Shown one piece after another: positions 8,187 through 17,516 of a stretch of DNA of 33,373 nt; position 1 is the stretch's first letter; the number at the start of each line of letters is the position of its first letter. The DNA lies in contig QCFJ01000016.1 of the NCBI GenBank assembly GCA_003280265.1, positions 1-33,373 of the forward strand, written 5' to 3'. The notes beneath the pieces were generated by a model, which worked only from the letters and a program-made list of their open reading frames with translations, made no database searches and had not been told where the DNA came from. Source of the stretch: Prochlorococcus sp. AG-363-G03 (GTDB taxonomy: Bacteria > Cyanobacteriota > Cyanobacteriia > PCC-6307 > Cyanobiaceae). The translations under genes were made by a program, and so were the position numbers.

Positions 8187-8463
8187 TTGGAAAACCTTTT
8201 ATAGAGGTATTTCGACAATATTAAGCATATAGGAACTGTGGAAAACTTTTGTTATTTGAATGAATTTGCGAGATACAAAAATTTGCCCTTACCTATATCT
8301 TCGGAAAAGTAGCTTATAAAGGTTTAAAAACGATTAATTGAAAAATCTTCTCAATTAAGTAAAAAGGTTCTAAATCTGTTAATTGATAGGAAAAAGACAA
8401 TTGCACTAAAGAAATTAAATCTATCGAATAAATCCAGTAGAAATCTTTATGTGATTACACAAA

Positions 8464-9324
8464 ATGATTGATCTCAAAAGAAATAGCAAAAAAGAACCAA
8501 TTGAAGCCACAGGCCTTCGAAGTCGTAAGTCTTCTCTGTATAAGCCAAATCAACAAGAAGATTTCAAAATTAGTAGAGGTCGTTTCTCAAATTTTCTGAC
8601 GTGTCAAAGGTGCTTTTATCTCGATAGAGTAAGAGGTCTTGATCCTCCAGGTACACCAGGTTGGACTCTCAATGAAACCACTGACCTATTATTAAAAAAA
8701 GAATTTGACGATTGCAGACAAAAGCAGGTTCCACACAGAATATTTGTCTCTAATGGACTATCTCATGTAGTTCCATTTGATCATCCTGAAATAGATAACT
8801 GGAGAAACTCACTTCATCGGGGACTAATGCATCGTTACAAAGATACCGGCATAATTTTGACTGGAGGTGTAGACGATATTTGGCAAGACACTATTACAAG
8901 ACAACTAATAATTGTGGATTACAAATCACAAGCAAAAAACGGACGAGTTGATAAGAAAGAATATTTAAAGGATCCTTTTCACGAGGCCTATAAAATTCAA
9001 ATGGACTTTTATGCTTACTTACTCTCGGGGATGGGTTTTAGTGTTCATCCAATATCATATTTTCTAGTTTGCAATGCAAAAAGGGATGAAGATGAATTTA
9101 ATAAGACCATGCGTTTTGATGAATATCTTGTTCCCTATAAATGGAGCAATGATTGGATAGAGAGTCGACTAGATGAAATGGTCTCACTAATGAATCAATC
9201 AGAGATTCCAGAATCAAATCCTTCATGCAAGAACTGCGCCTATGCAGATCAATATTCGAAAATACTATTTTCAGGAAATTCAAGTAAAAAAGAAATTACA
9301 CAAGGAACTTTGCCATTATTTTAA
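8464..9324 (+). CDS. PD-(D/E)XK (RecB/Cas4-like) nuclease with putative 4-Cys cluster
   Basis: GGVDDIW...LIIVDYKSQAK and QMDFYAYLL motifs; CQRC near N-terminus and CKNC near C-terminus; ends QGTLPLF. Confidence 0.75.
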   Translation: MIDLKRNSKKEPIEATGLRSRKSSLYKPNQQEDFKISRGRFSNFLTCQRCFYLDRVRGLDPPGTPGWTLNETTDLLLKKEFDDCRQKQVPHRIFVSNGLSHVVPFDHPEIDNWRNSLHRGLMHRYKDTGIILTGGVDDIWQDTITRQLIIVDYKSQAKNGRVDKKEYLKDPFHEAYKIQMDFYAYLLSGMGFSVHPISYFLVCNAKRDEDEFNKTMRFDEYLVPYKWSNDWIESRLDEMVSLMNQSEIPESNPSCKNCAYADQYSKILFSGNSSKKEITQGTLPLF

Positions 9325-9381
9325 GAACGCTAATAGTTTTAAAAATGATTTTGATCAAAAGGCGTCTAAAGGTTTAATGGG

Positions 9382-10020
9382 ATGTGCGGAAGATATCAGC
9401 TATTAACAAAATTTATAAATTTACCTGATCTTTTAAAAAAAGATGTGCCAAGAGGATTGAGTCAAAATTATGAACCACAAATATTAATCAAACCAGGTTC
9501 TCCAGTTCTTGTTCTTAAGAATGAAGGCAAGACACAAACATCAATAATGCTATGGGGGTTTATATCTGAGTGGAGTAAAGACCCTTTTGACAACACAAAG
9601 CCAAAGCCATTTAACGCGAGATCAGAAAGTATTGAAGAGAAGAAACTTTTTCGTGCAAGCTGGAGGCATAAGAGATGTTTGATACCAGCCAGTGGTTTTC
9701 TAGAAAAAGGTCACCTAATAGGAAGAAAAGATTCTCAAACTTTCTGGTTAGGAGGACTTTGGAATCGATGGATGTCTAAAGAAGGATGTGAACTAGAGAG
9801 CTGTTGTGTGCTAACGACCGAACCAAATGATTTAGTCAAACAATTTCATAACCGTATGCCCGTTATTATTCCAAATGGGCTAGAAGAAGAATGGATCTCT
9901 TCAGTTAAAAATGCTCAAGACCTTAAAGCTTTAAAACCACTAATGACTAAATGGGACCCAGAAGAATGGAAAGCCGAGCCAATAAACAAAACTAATGCCG
10001 ACCAATTATCCTTCCTATAA
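9382..10020 (+). CDS. SRAP/HMCES-family (YedK-like) abasic-site processing protein
   Basis: MCGRY with catalytic Cys2; FNARSES; PASGFLEK; FHNRMPVII; ends DQLSFL. Confidence 0.93.
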   Translation: MCGRYQLLTKFINLPDLLKKDVPRGLSQNYEPQILIKPGSPVLVLKNEGKTQTSIMLWGFISEWSKDPFDNTKPKPFNARSESIEEKKLFRASWRHKRCLIPASGFLEKGHLIGRKDSQTFWLGGLWNRWMSKEGCELESCCVLTTEPNDLVKQFHNRMPVIIPNGLEEEWISSVKNAQDLKALKPLMTKWDPEEWKAEPINKTNADQLSFL

Positions 10021-10034
10021 AATCAAGATAAAAA

Positions 10035-10059
10035 AAGGGCCTATACGAGCCCTTATTTT
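10035..10059. terminator. probable bidirectional terminator
   Basis: AAGGGC/GCCCTT stem flanked by an A run and TTATTTTA. Confidence 0.6.
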
Positions 10060-10073
10060 ATAAGATCAGGACT

Positions 10074-10247
10074 TCAATGATCGTGATGCAATTCTGCCGA
10101 GTTAGGCATTTCATGGGCAGATGACAATTTCTTCAATGATTGAGATCCACAAATAGCAGACAGAGCGATCACAACCAAGGATGCAGTGCTTAACAATTGA
10201 AGCACTATCGGGAGATGTGAATTAATTCTTTCTCTAAAGGTAGTCAT
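10074..10247 (-). CDS. small membrane protein with His-rich C-terminus (57 aa)
   Basis: Hand-translated MTTFRERINSHLPIVLQLLSTASLVVIALSAICGSQSLKKLSSAHEMPNSAELHHDH. Confidence 0.6.
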   Translation of the reverse strand: MTTFRERINSHLPIVLQLLSTASLVVIALSAICGSQSLKKLSSAHEMPNSAELHHDH

Positions 10248-10629
10248 TTGGGAAGTTAATTAACACTCCATTCAAACAAAAAGAATAAGCACCGTCCATA
10301 GCTTGAATATTATGAACTAAATAGCTAAAAGCAAAAAAATAAGCATAAATAAATTTAGTCCTACTGTTAAGAGTGATGTACTTGGTTTAAATTTATTAGC
10401 CAAAACTAGGAACACACTCTCTTATTGATTTCTAATTATGACCTAAATATTTAAAAGTCTCATAAGATACATAATGAAAATTAGATATTGAAAGAAAGCA
10501 TATGAAAAAATAAATGTACAATTAAACCAATAATTAACTCAAAACTACTCATGGATGACCAATTAATAAACCCTAAAACCACTAGACATAGGATATCTGA
10601 TTAAAATTATCCAAACAAAATTAATTGTA

Positions 10630-11133
10630 ATGGACGGAAATAAAATGGATCTTCCTTCTCTAGACAAGCTTAAAGAATTAGAAAAAAGTGCAAGAGTAGA
10701 TGGGAGTGGCATTGAATTTGACTCTCTATTAGGACTATGGAGATTTAATTCAGTTTGGAAGCAGGGCTCAGATACAGAAGACACGATTTCAAGCACTTTG
10801 CTACAGGTTCTTTCAGCCAGTCTAGAGTTGAAGAAGGATACACAGAATCCAGAAGAAGAGAAATTTACTATCGCCAACGCAATTAAATTTGGATTACTAA
10901 CTCTGAGATTCAGTGGTTACGCAAATTTAGAAAGGAAGCAACCATTATTACCTTTTTCTTTTGATTGCATTCAAATAAAACTAGCTTCATTTTCTATTCT
11001 AAAGAGATCTCTACCGGCACCTGATCAAAAGAAGAGGCCGTTTTTTGCACTAATAGCTATTGACCCAAATGGTAAATGGTTGTCAGCAAGGGGAAAGGGT
11101 GGAGGACTTGCTCTATGGGTAAAAGATAAATAA
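10630..11133 (+). CDS. conserved hypothetical, possibly PAP/fibrillin-like
   Basis: 167 aa; LLGLWRFNSVWKQG start and FFALIAIDPNGKWLSARGKGGGLALW end suggest a beta-barrel-type protein. Confidence 0.65.
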   Translation: MDGNKMDLPSLDKLKELEKSARVDGSGIEFDSLLGLWRFNSVWKQGSDTEDTISSTLLQVLSASLELKKDTQNPEEEKFTIANAIKFGLLTLRFSGYANLERKQPLLPFSFDCIQIKLASFSILKRSLPAPDQKKRPFFALIAIDPNGKWLSARGKGGGLALWVKDK

Positions 11134-11251
11134 GCTACCAGCTTTGAAATACCTTAGATATTTTGTTCAGAAAACTATCCTAATAATATTTGTAATAACC
11201 AATATCTTCTTAAATAAATTAATAAGCAAATGTCACAAAGATGTAGTGACA

Positions 11252-11449
11252 TCAAACGATAACTTTATTTCTCAGAGAAATCCTTTCAATAGAATTTGGA
11301 TGCTCTCGTACAAATTTATTGAACTCAATAGCTAATTGTCTAGCTTCAAAAGCATCAATAGCATAAAATCCTAACTCATGTCTTTTGTTAGCTAAATCTC
11401 GGTAGCTAACAGAGTATCTTTTGCAGGATGTAATTGGTCTTGAGGACAT
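11252..11449 (-). CDS. small hypothetical protein
   Basis: MSSRPITSCKRYSVSYRDLANKRHELGFYAIDAFEARQLAIEFNKFVREHP...; start placed at the internal ATG. Confidence 0.6.
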   Translation of the reverse strand: MSSRPITSCKRYSVSYRDLANKRHELGFYAIDAFEARQLAIEFNKFVREHPNSIERISLRNKVIV

Positions 11450-12198
11450 TTTTTCAAAATTCGATAATACAAATATTAAAAACAACTACTTCCCTCTGAA
11501 TGAAATCTACCGAACAACATTTAGACAGGAAACCGAATCTAAATTCTGTTAAAGATTTAGACCCACTAGATCACAGATAAGATCAGACCTAAATACTTGA
11601 TGAAAATAAGCTCTAAAGAATGAAAGCTAAACTATTTATAGAGATTTTACAATAATTTTAAAAGACGTAAAATAAGTAGGTACGTAGGTACATATATAAA
11701 GAATTATCAGAAAAACTAATTACATTAATAATTTTTACTTTTTATATTTGGTATTTCTCCCTACATACTGTCAATAAATAAAAAGTTAACTTTTAATTGT
11801 TTTCAGATTTAATTAAAGTTATGACTTTAGATATTTACAAAGCGATTGTTAAAGCATCCGAGCAAGGAAATTTATGGGGACTCACTCGAACTGATTACTA
11901 ACTATGTTTAAATTTACCAAATTTAAGTTTATTCAGCTCATTATATTAAGGATCTACCAATCCTAATTTTTTTTATAGGAATAATCTCAATACCCATTGA
12001 ATTATCTTTTTCAATTTAAATTTTTTAACATCTAATATCTCTACACAAAAAATTTCGTTTTGGTAGAGAAATAATTAATCAATATGTGCAACCATGAAAA
12101 TCTAAATAAACACTACTTTTAAACAGATTGAATGGCTAAAATAGTAAAAATCTGGTATTTGACTATGGCGATTCCATAGTTAAATGGCCTGTGTTTGA

Positions 12199-12510
12199 TT
12201 AGGCAGCTTTAAACTGATCACTACTGTTGTCGGTCCATGTCCAAGCAGACTTCTCCATTGTGGATAGATCGACTCTGTGGCTCGCCATCCAGTCTCCATT
12301 GGCTTCTATAAATTTCTCAATATTACCCTCTGGGTGCTGATGTATAACAATTATTTTTTGAGGGTCATCATCACTACAACCTCTGTACAAGGGCTGAATA
12401 TTAAACTCTCTATGCCTTCTGGTAGCATCTTTGCTGTCGAAGATTGCAGCCCACTCATCAAAGGTGCTTTCAACCTTAAAAGTAAAAACTGAGGTGACAG
12501 TAGAAGACAT
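12199..12510 (-). CDS. small conserved protein, possibly DUF3764-like
   Basis: 103 aa ORF FTFKVESTFDEWAAIFDSKDATRRHREFNIQPLYRG...VIHQHPEGNIEKFIEANGDWM; family recalled, not searched. Confidence 0.7.
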   Translation of the reverse strand: MSSTVTSVFTFKVESTFDEWAAIFDSKDATRRHREFNIQPLYRGCSDDDPQKIIVIHQHPEGNIEKFIEANGDWMASHRVDLSTMEKSAWTWTDNSSDQFKAA

Positions 12511-12615
12511 CTAAAATCTTTTAATATGGGCAAACCATACCCAAACAAAACAAAACTGACTAACAGTTGTTGTAAAAACTAGATAAATAAGAAAACTTTC
12601 TGCTAGAAATAGCTA

Positions 12616-12837
12616 ATGCAGATACCAAGAAAAACCCTCAAACGAATCATCAACTTAATTGTTGTTCTAATCGTTGCCATTGTTGGATTCATCAAAGTAA
12701 AGCACCCATTTAGTTATTTAATTGGAGTGCCTGTTACCAGTTGGGTCGTTTATCTTTTATGTAATGCCATGTGCACAGATATTCTTTTTGGAGAAACATT
12801 AGGTTGTTCAGAAAAAAGTATTTACAAGGAGGAATAA
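12616..12837 (+). CDS. small membrane protein
   Basis: 73 aa ORF with two hydrophobic stretches. Confidence 0.6.
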   Translation: MQIPRKTLKRIINLIVVLIVAIVGFIKVKHPFSYLIGVPVTSWVVYLLCNAMCTDILFGETLGCSEKSIYKEE

Positions 12838-12994
12838 GCTAACTAAGAATTAAAACTTTCTCAATAAGTGAAGAGAACCAGATCACCATAACCTGAAAAG
12901 TACATGCAAAGATAAACTCAAGTTAAGATAACGAATAAATCATAAAATTAGTCTTGACCACTCAAAATAACAAAATGATATTTGCTTTACTCAG

Positions 12995-13912
12995 TTGGAA
13001 ATAATCTTTCTTTTAGCTGAATTAATACCATGTCTTTTAATAGGCTATTTACTAGGACGATTTAAAAAAGATTTATCCCTAACGATATCTCGTCCTTTAA
13101 TGAGCTATGGAATTCCTATCAGCTTGATGGGGATATTACTTAAGTCTGGACTTGAATTCCCTTTGATACAATCTGCGGCTTTAGCACTGGTAGCTATTGG
13201 CTTTTTAATGACTCTATTAAATTGCCTTCCTGGTATAAAAAACTTAATACCTAACAGATCTCTTCAATTAGGTAGTGCATTCGGAAATACTGGGTATTTC
13301 GGAATACCAGTTTCACTAGCACTGCTTCCAAATCATGCTTTGATTTACAGCATAGGTTTTGACCTTGGTGCGACATTAGTAATTTGGAGTATCGGTCCAA
13401 TACTGATAACAGATCCTTCAAAAGTTTTAAGTTCTAATAGATACTGGCAGAATTTCATAAAAGCAATCTTTAGAAGCCCTGCTGTAAAAGGACTCATTGG
13501 CGCATTAATTGTTCATTCATCACAATGGAATGAACAATTAACAGCCTTACTATGGATACCTTCAAGGGTTGTAATTGTTTTAGCACTTGTAATCGTTGGA
13601 ATGCGTCTAAGTTGGTTGAGGAAAGCAAATCTCTCAAGAATAAAAATCCAAATAACATCCATAAAAAATGCTTTAATCATGAAACTGGTTGGATTGCCAG
13701 TCATTATGTTGATCATTTCCTCAGCGATCAGATTACCCAACGTCATGCGAGAGGCATTAGTACTTCAATCAGCTGCGCCAACAGCAATATCTGTCTTACT
13801 AATATCCCAAGCAGCGTCAAGAGATGAAGATGAAGCCACATCGCTTGTTGTCTTAAGTACGATTATCGCGCTCATATCAATCCCTGCTTGGCTGATGATT
13901 TTAAGATTGTAA
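12995..13912 (+). CDS. AEC (auxin efflux carrier) family transporter
   Basis: About 10 TM segments; GSAFGNTGYFGIPVSLALLP; TTG start. Confidence 0.85.
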   Translation: MEIIFLLAELIPCLLIGYLLGRFKKDLSLTISRPLMSYGIPISLMGILLKSGLEFPLIQSAALALVAIGFLMTLLNCLPGIKNLIPNRSLQLGSAFGNTGYFGIPVSLALLPNHALIYSIGFDLGATLVIWSIGPILITDPSKVLSSNRYWQNFIKAIFRSPAVKGLIGALIVHSSQWNEQLTALLWIPSRVVIVLALVIVGMRLSWLRKANLSRIKIQITSIKNALIMKLVGLPVIMLIISSAIRLPNVMREALVLQSAAPTAISVLLISQAASRDEDEATSLVVLSTIIALISIPAWLMILRL

Positions 13913-13975
13913 AAAGTTAACAACTATCGCCTTTTAACTCAGTTTGTCTAAGTTATAAGAAATACAATTTTTTTA

Positions 13976-14176
13976 ATGACCTCAGCTACAGCAACAAAAG
14001 CGACAGCAAAGAAAACAGTGGCAGTAAAATCATCCGCAGTAAAATCTCAATCAATTTATTCATCAACCCAATCAAGATTTGCCAGTTCAAAGCTAATTCA
14101 AAACCTAGGTTCATCTAATGATGGGGTTCAATTCGATTTTTCAAGTTCGTTAAGAACTGCATTTGGAAGGGACTAA
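13976..14176 (+). CDS. small protein, Ala/Lys/Ser-rich N-terminus
   Basis: MTSATATKATAKKTVAVKSSAVKSQSIYSSTQSRFASSKLIQNLGSSNDGVQFDFSSSLRTAFGRD. Confidence 0.6.
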   Translation: MTSATATKATAKKTVAVKSSAVKSQSIYSSTQSRFASSKLIQNLGSSNDGVQFDFSSSLRTAFGRD

Positions 14177-14182
14177 AAGGAT

Positions 14183-14366
14183 ATGGACCTTTTAAAAACA
14201 CTTTTTACAGTTGCTATATGTCTAGGTATTGGATGGGCAATCTCAAAAGGGATCATGTTTGGTTTGACTCATATTTAATATTCCTGAAAAATGGCATCCT
14301 ACAAATGAGGAACTTGAAGTGATAGAAAGTGCAAGGAACAAGTCAAGGTCGCATGCGAATAAATAA
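14183..14366 (+). pseudogene. small membrane protein apparently split by a +1 frameshift
   Basis: MDLLKTLFTVAICLGIGWAISKGIMFGLTHI* (stop 14276-14278) then FNIPEKWHPTNEELEVIESARNKSRSHANK* in the +1 frame without its own start. Confidence 0.4.
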
Positions 14367-14442
14367 AAGTGCAAACAACTGCAAATAAAAAATATATTTC
14401 AAATATGCTTAAAGAAATAGCAGATCATTATCAAGAAAATTA

Positions 14443-14634
14443 ATGGCTAAAGAATGGGAACCCAAAGAAGAGCATCAAGCAGTTATTGCAAGGAGTATAG
14501 AGTTTATTTCAGATGAATTAGCTGAGTTAAAAGTTGCTTTAAGATGTCCAAATTCATTTATTGTTGAAATAGCTAATAGGGTAGTATCTAAATATAAAAC
14601 AAACCAAATCATCACTCTAAGAGATGAAGAATAA
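14443..14634 (+). CDS. small hypothetical protein
   Basis: 63 aa MAKEWEPKEEHQAVIARSIEFISDELAELKVALRC...; preceded by a short ORF sharing TAATG. Confidence 0.6.
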   Translation: MAKEWEPKEEHQAVIARSIEFISDELAELKVALRCPNSFIVEIANRVVSKYKTNQIITLRDEE

Positions 14635-14754
14635 ATGGAATTTCTGCAATCACATGATTTAAACCAATTGGGGCTTTGGACCCCCCTTATTGGAGGTATT
14701 CTTCTTTACGTTGGCTTAAATCTAAAAATCACTGAAGTTGATACAAATGAGTGA
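14635..14754 (+). CDS. small single-TM protein (39 aa)
   Basis: Hand-translated MEFLQSHDLNQLGLWTPLIGGILLYVGLNLKITEVDTNE; ATG directly follows the previous stop. Confidence 0.5.
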   Translation: MEFLQSHDLNQLGLWTPLIGGILLYVGLNLKITEVDTNE

Positions 14755-14815
14755 TCAATACATGAAAAATGAGTACAACGATAAAAAAAGGTTAAATTTA
14801 ATAGTATAGTTTGGT

Positions 14816-15007
14816 ATGAAACAAGGAACTCTTGAACTAAGTTTTTTTGCTCTGATTTTCTTGAGTCTTCAATTTTGGTGGATAAGGATGACAATTAAAA
14901 ATGGTCGAACTGGAGAAGTAGATAAATGGGGAAAAAAAACAAACCAAAAAAAACCAAATGAATTGGAGAATGTGAAGCAAGATTTAGAAAAACTTTTTCG
15001 ATCTTAG
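14816..15007 (+). CDS. small single-TM protein, FWWIRMTIKNG motif
   Basis: 63 aa ORF; juxtamembrane motif resembles ORF 4782-4916. Confidence 0.6.
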   Translation: MKQGTLELSFFALIFLSLQFWWIRMTIKNGRTGEVDKWGKKTNQKKPNELENVKQDLEKLFRS

Positions 15008-15036
15008 TTCTCAATACTACTAAAACTCTTTAAATA

Positions 15037-15339
15037 ATGAACTATCAAATTTTGCTTGAAAGCTACGCTGCTGGTGAATTTATTAATAAAGACGAAATAT
15101 CATTACTAGAATTAGAACTTGATTCTCAACTAGAATCTATTAAATTTTCTCGCACTCAAGGTTGCACAGAAAAAGCACCAAAGCACATTTGCGAGGCAGC
15201 TCAAGTTTGCGAAGGTAGTAGTTGGCTCACTTGCTTTGCTTCAATACTAGATAAGGCTAATCCCCTTTCTCTTGGGAATAAATCCAGAGGAGCAAAAGTC
15301 ATTGATGCACTTCTAGATAACAATTATTTAATGAATTAA
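15037..15339 (+). CDS. small protein, member C of the ~95 aa paralog family
   Basis: KAPKHICEAAQVCEGSSWLTCFASILDKANP. Confidence 0.75.
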   Translation: MNYQILLESYAAGEFINKDEISLLELELDSQLESIKFSRTQGCTEKAPKHICEAAQVCEGSSWLTCFASILDKANPLSLGNKSRGAKVIDALLDNNYLMN

Positions 15340-15398
15340 ACTAGTAAAAACAATTATCAATTCATTATTAATAGACAAATTATTATTAAACAAACCCA

Positions 15399-15611
15399 AT
15401 GAGCAATATTGAAAGTCGTGAAGAAAGGAAAAAACGTTTTAAAAATCTCTCAAGTGCAGAAAGAAAAATGTTGATTAGAAAGAAACTAAAATTACAAGGT
15501 TTAACAGAGGGAAGCGGTGTGAGGGGAAAGGACCAATCTTCTTACGACAAAGAAGAAATGATAGATTTAATTCTATTAACAAGATGTTTTCAAAAGAATA
15601 AATTTCAATAA
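15399..15611 (+). CDS. small basic protein
   Basis: 70 aa ORF, Lys/Arg-rich. Confidence 0.5.
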   Translation: MSNIESREERKKRFKNLSSAERKMLIRKKLKLQGLTEGSGVRGKDQSSYDKEEMIDLILLTRCFQKNKFQ

Positions 15612-15662
15612 CTCATCCAACCAAAATTTGTTTTACGAAGTTAGTACCTGCAAAATGGGCAT

Positions 15663-15866
15663 ATGAATAAACCTATTAAAAAAAAGAAAATTACCTTTGC
15701 AAGGTTTGCTGTTCGTACTCTTGCTATTTCTGCAAGCACCCTCGCTCTATTTGATTTTCTAAAAGGAGACTATCAAGATGGAGGGCTTCTAGCAATTGGA
15801 TGGTTAACCATCGTGATCGGGGAGAAAAGGATGTTTAATGAGGAAAAGACAAATGAAGAAACCTAA
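15663..15866 (+). CDS. small membrane protein
   Basis: 67 aa ORF with basic N-terminus and hydrophobic stretches. Confidence 0.55.
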   Translation: MNKPIKKKKITFARFAVRTLAISASTLALFDFLKGDYQDGGLLAIGWLTIVIGEKRMFNEEKTNEET

Positions 15867-16003
15867 GAAAATTTCCCACTGTTAACTATCAATAAATAGA
15901 TCTATAAAATTCATTCAGCTTTTATTCTCTATGCCACCATAAAAGAGGTAAGAGTATATAAAACTTTAAATATTAAGGCATTTTATTCCATCCCATTAGT
16001 TCT

Positions 16004-16264
16004 ATGAGTGAGACAAAGAAAAATAAGAACTTCAATCTGACAGAAATGAAGTTCAAGTTTAATGATCTATTTACTGGAATTGCGTTGCTTTTGTGTGCAT
16101 TTTTATGTGCGTTTAGCCTTGCACTAATTGCAATAAGGCTAGGGCCAATAGCTAAATGGGCTAATTATCAAACTATTTGCGTGGAACAAGAAAGTTTAAA
16201 ATCTCCAATCGAATGGTCGGTGCGTAAATGCAATGGAAGATCAAAAGTTTATCAAGTGAAGTGA
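16004..16264 (+). CDS. small single-TM protein with C-terminal Cys pair
   Basis: 86 aa ORF; TM then QTICVEQ...WSVRKCNGRSKVYQVK. Confidence 0.65.
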   Translation: MSETKKNKNFNLTEMKFKFNDLFTGIALLLCAFLCAFSLALIAIRLGPIAKWANYQTICVEQESLKSPIEWSVRKCNGRSKVYQVK

Positions 16265-16268
16265 AGGC

Positions 16269-16296
16269 AACTCAATTAAAATTGAGTTTATAATTT
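16269..16296 (+). terminator. candidate terminator
   Basis: 9-bp inverted repeat AACTCAATT/AATTGAGTT followed by T-rich sequence just after the 16004-16264 stop. Confidence 0.55.
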
Positions 16297-16355
16297 TCAG
16301 CATTAAGATGATCACGTGTTTCTTAAGAAGCAATAACATCGAATAAATTGTTTGC

Positions 16356-16970
16356 TTAGAGCCAAAACAATAGAAATCCCGCCAAAAGTCCAGACATATG
16401 ACCTAACAAGCTAATTCCAGGTAGGAATGACCAAATAATTCCAATACCTGTGAGTACTGAAATAGATTTAAGTAATCTTTGATCTTTCTTTAACTCGCAT
16501 CCAATGTAAACAAATTTTTTCTTTCCATAAATTGTAGTCATTAGAATAAAAGCGTCGATACCAAATAAAACTCCACTAAATCCAATAGCTAGAGACATAG
16601 GATTTCTAAAAACTAAAATATCTATACACCAACAAATGATCGCTTGGAGAGGCATGATCAATACAATAAAAGCCAGAAAGAAATAGTCACTTTGAAGGCT
16701 TAAAGATTTAAGAAAATATCTAGCTACGATGATCCCAGAGATATTTGCCAATAAATGATTAAAGTTACCATGAAAAAAATGGGATGTAATAATCCTGTAT
16801 GGCTCATAAAACAAACGTCCAGACCAATAAGCAATAGAAGTCTTATCAATTATTCCTAAGAAATCTGTTGCAAAGAAGCAAATAGCGCAAGCCAAAAAGG
16901 GGAGAAAATATTGCCAATCATCTTTTGAAATTCTCTCAAGCATTCGTAAATACATTTGCCAATAATTCAA
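16356..16970 (-). CDS. rhomboid family intramembrane serine protease
   Basis: HFFHGNFNHLLANI, GFSGVLFG (GxSG) and GHMSGLLAG motifs with multiple TMs. Confidence 0.88.
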   Translation of the reverse strand: MNYWQMYLRMLERISKDDWQYFLPFLACAICFFATDFLGIIDKTSIAYWSGRLFYEPYRIITSHFFHGNFNHLLANISGIIVARYFLKSLSLQSDYFFLAFIVLIMPLQAIICWCIDILVFRNPMSLAIGFSGVLFGIDAFILMTTIYGKKKFVYIGCELKKDQRLLKSISVLTGIGIIWSFLPGISLLGHMSGLLAGFLLFWL

Positions 16971-17116
16971 TCGTAACTGGTGAATATGATCAATTGAAAA
17001 GCGAATAGGGTTAATTCATTAACTAAGTGAATAAGCTAAAATATTTATCTATCAAGAACTTCATCAATAAAGAAAAGGATTAAAGCCTAAGGTGAACATA
17101 TCTATCATTTATATAA

Positions 17117-17443
17117 ATGTACATTGGTTTAAAAAAGAAACTAAATCTCAATAGTTATGAATGGTGGAGAAACCACCGAAGATTTGTAACCCTTGGATTA
17201 TTTCTGGCATTTTTTTCTGGTTATGTCAGAGGTCCTTCAGCGAAAGACTTCAAAGTGAATGATATTTGCGGACGTCTAAGCGCTGATTTAATTACAGGAG
17301 AAAAGGCTGCAAGAGAATTGAAATTAGGAAAGAAAAGAATCGATGGACTAGAAGGAGAGAAAGTTGATATTACTAATCACTACTACCATGCCAAGTACTA
17401 CTGCCAAGGCTACACAAAAGGCAATGTAGGCTTGGGATACTAA
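17117..17443 (+). CDS. small membrane-anchored or secreted protein with Cys pair
   Basis: 108 aa ORF with N-terminal TM; ICGRLSADLITGEKAARELKLGKKRI...YYCQGY. Confidence 0.65.
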   Translation: MYIGLKKKLNLNSYEWWRNHRRFVTLGLFLAFFSGYVRGPSAKDFKVNDICGRLSADLITGEKAARELKLGKKRIDGLEGEKVDITNHYYHAKYYCQGYTKGNVGLGY

Positions 17444-17516
17444 TAACATATTTACTAAAATAGCCAGAGTAAAGCATTGCTCTTTTCAGGCCGCTTTAAC
17501 GGATCTGGCTTTTTGA

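Noticed and set aside
8464-9324. Cas4 of a CRISPR-Cas system
   Set aside because: The nuclease is Cas4/RecB-like but no cas genes or repeat-spacer array are present; the neighbour is an SRAP protein.
11821-11901. 26 aa ORF MTLDIYKAIVKASEQGNLWGLTRTDY
   Set aside because: Too short to support without conservation data; could be a fragment.
12277-12548. ORFs 12277-12492 (+) and 12351-12548 (-)
   Set aside because: Both overlap the more protein-like 12199-12510 minus-strand gene.
13513-13827. ORFs 13513-13746 (-) and 13552-13827 (+)
   Set aside because: Out-of-frame or antisense inside the AEC transporter gene.
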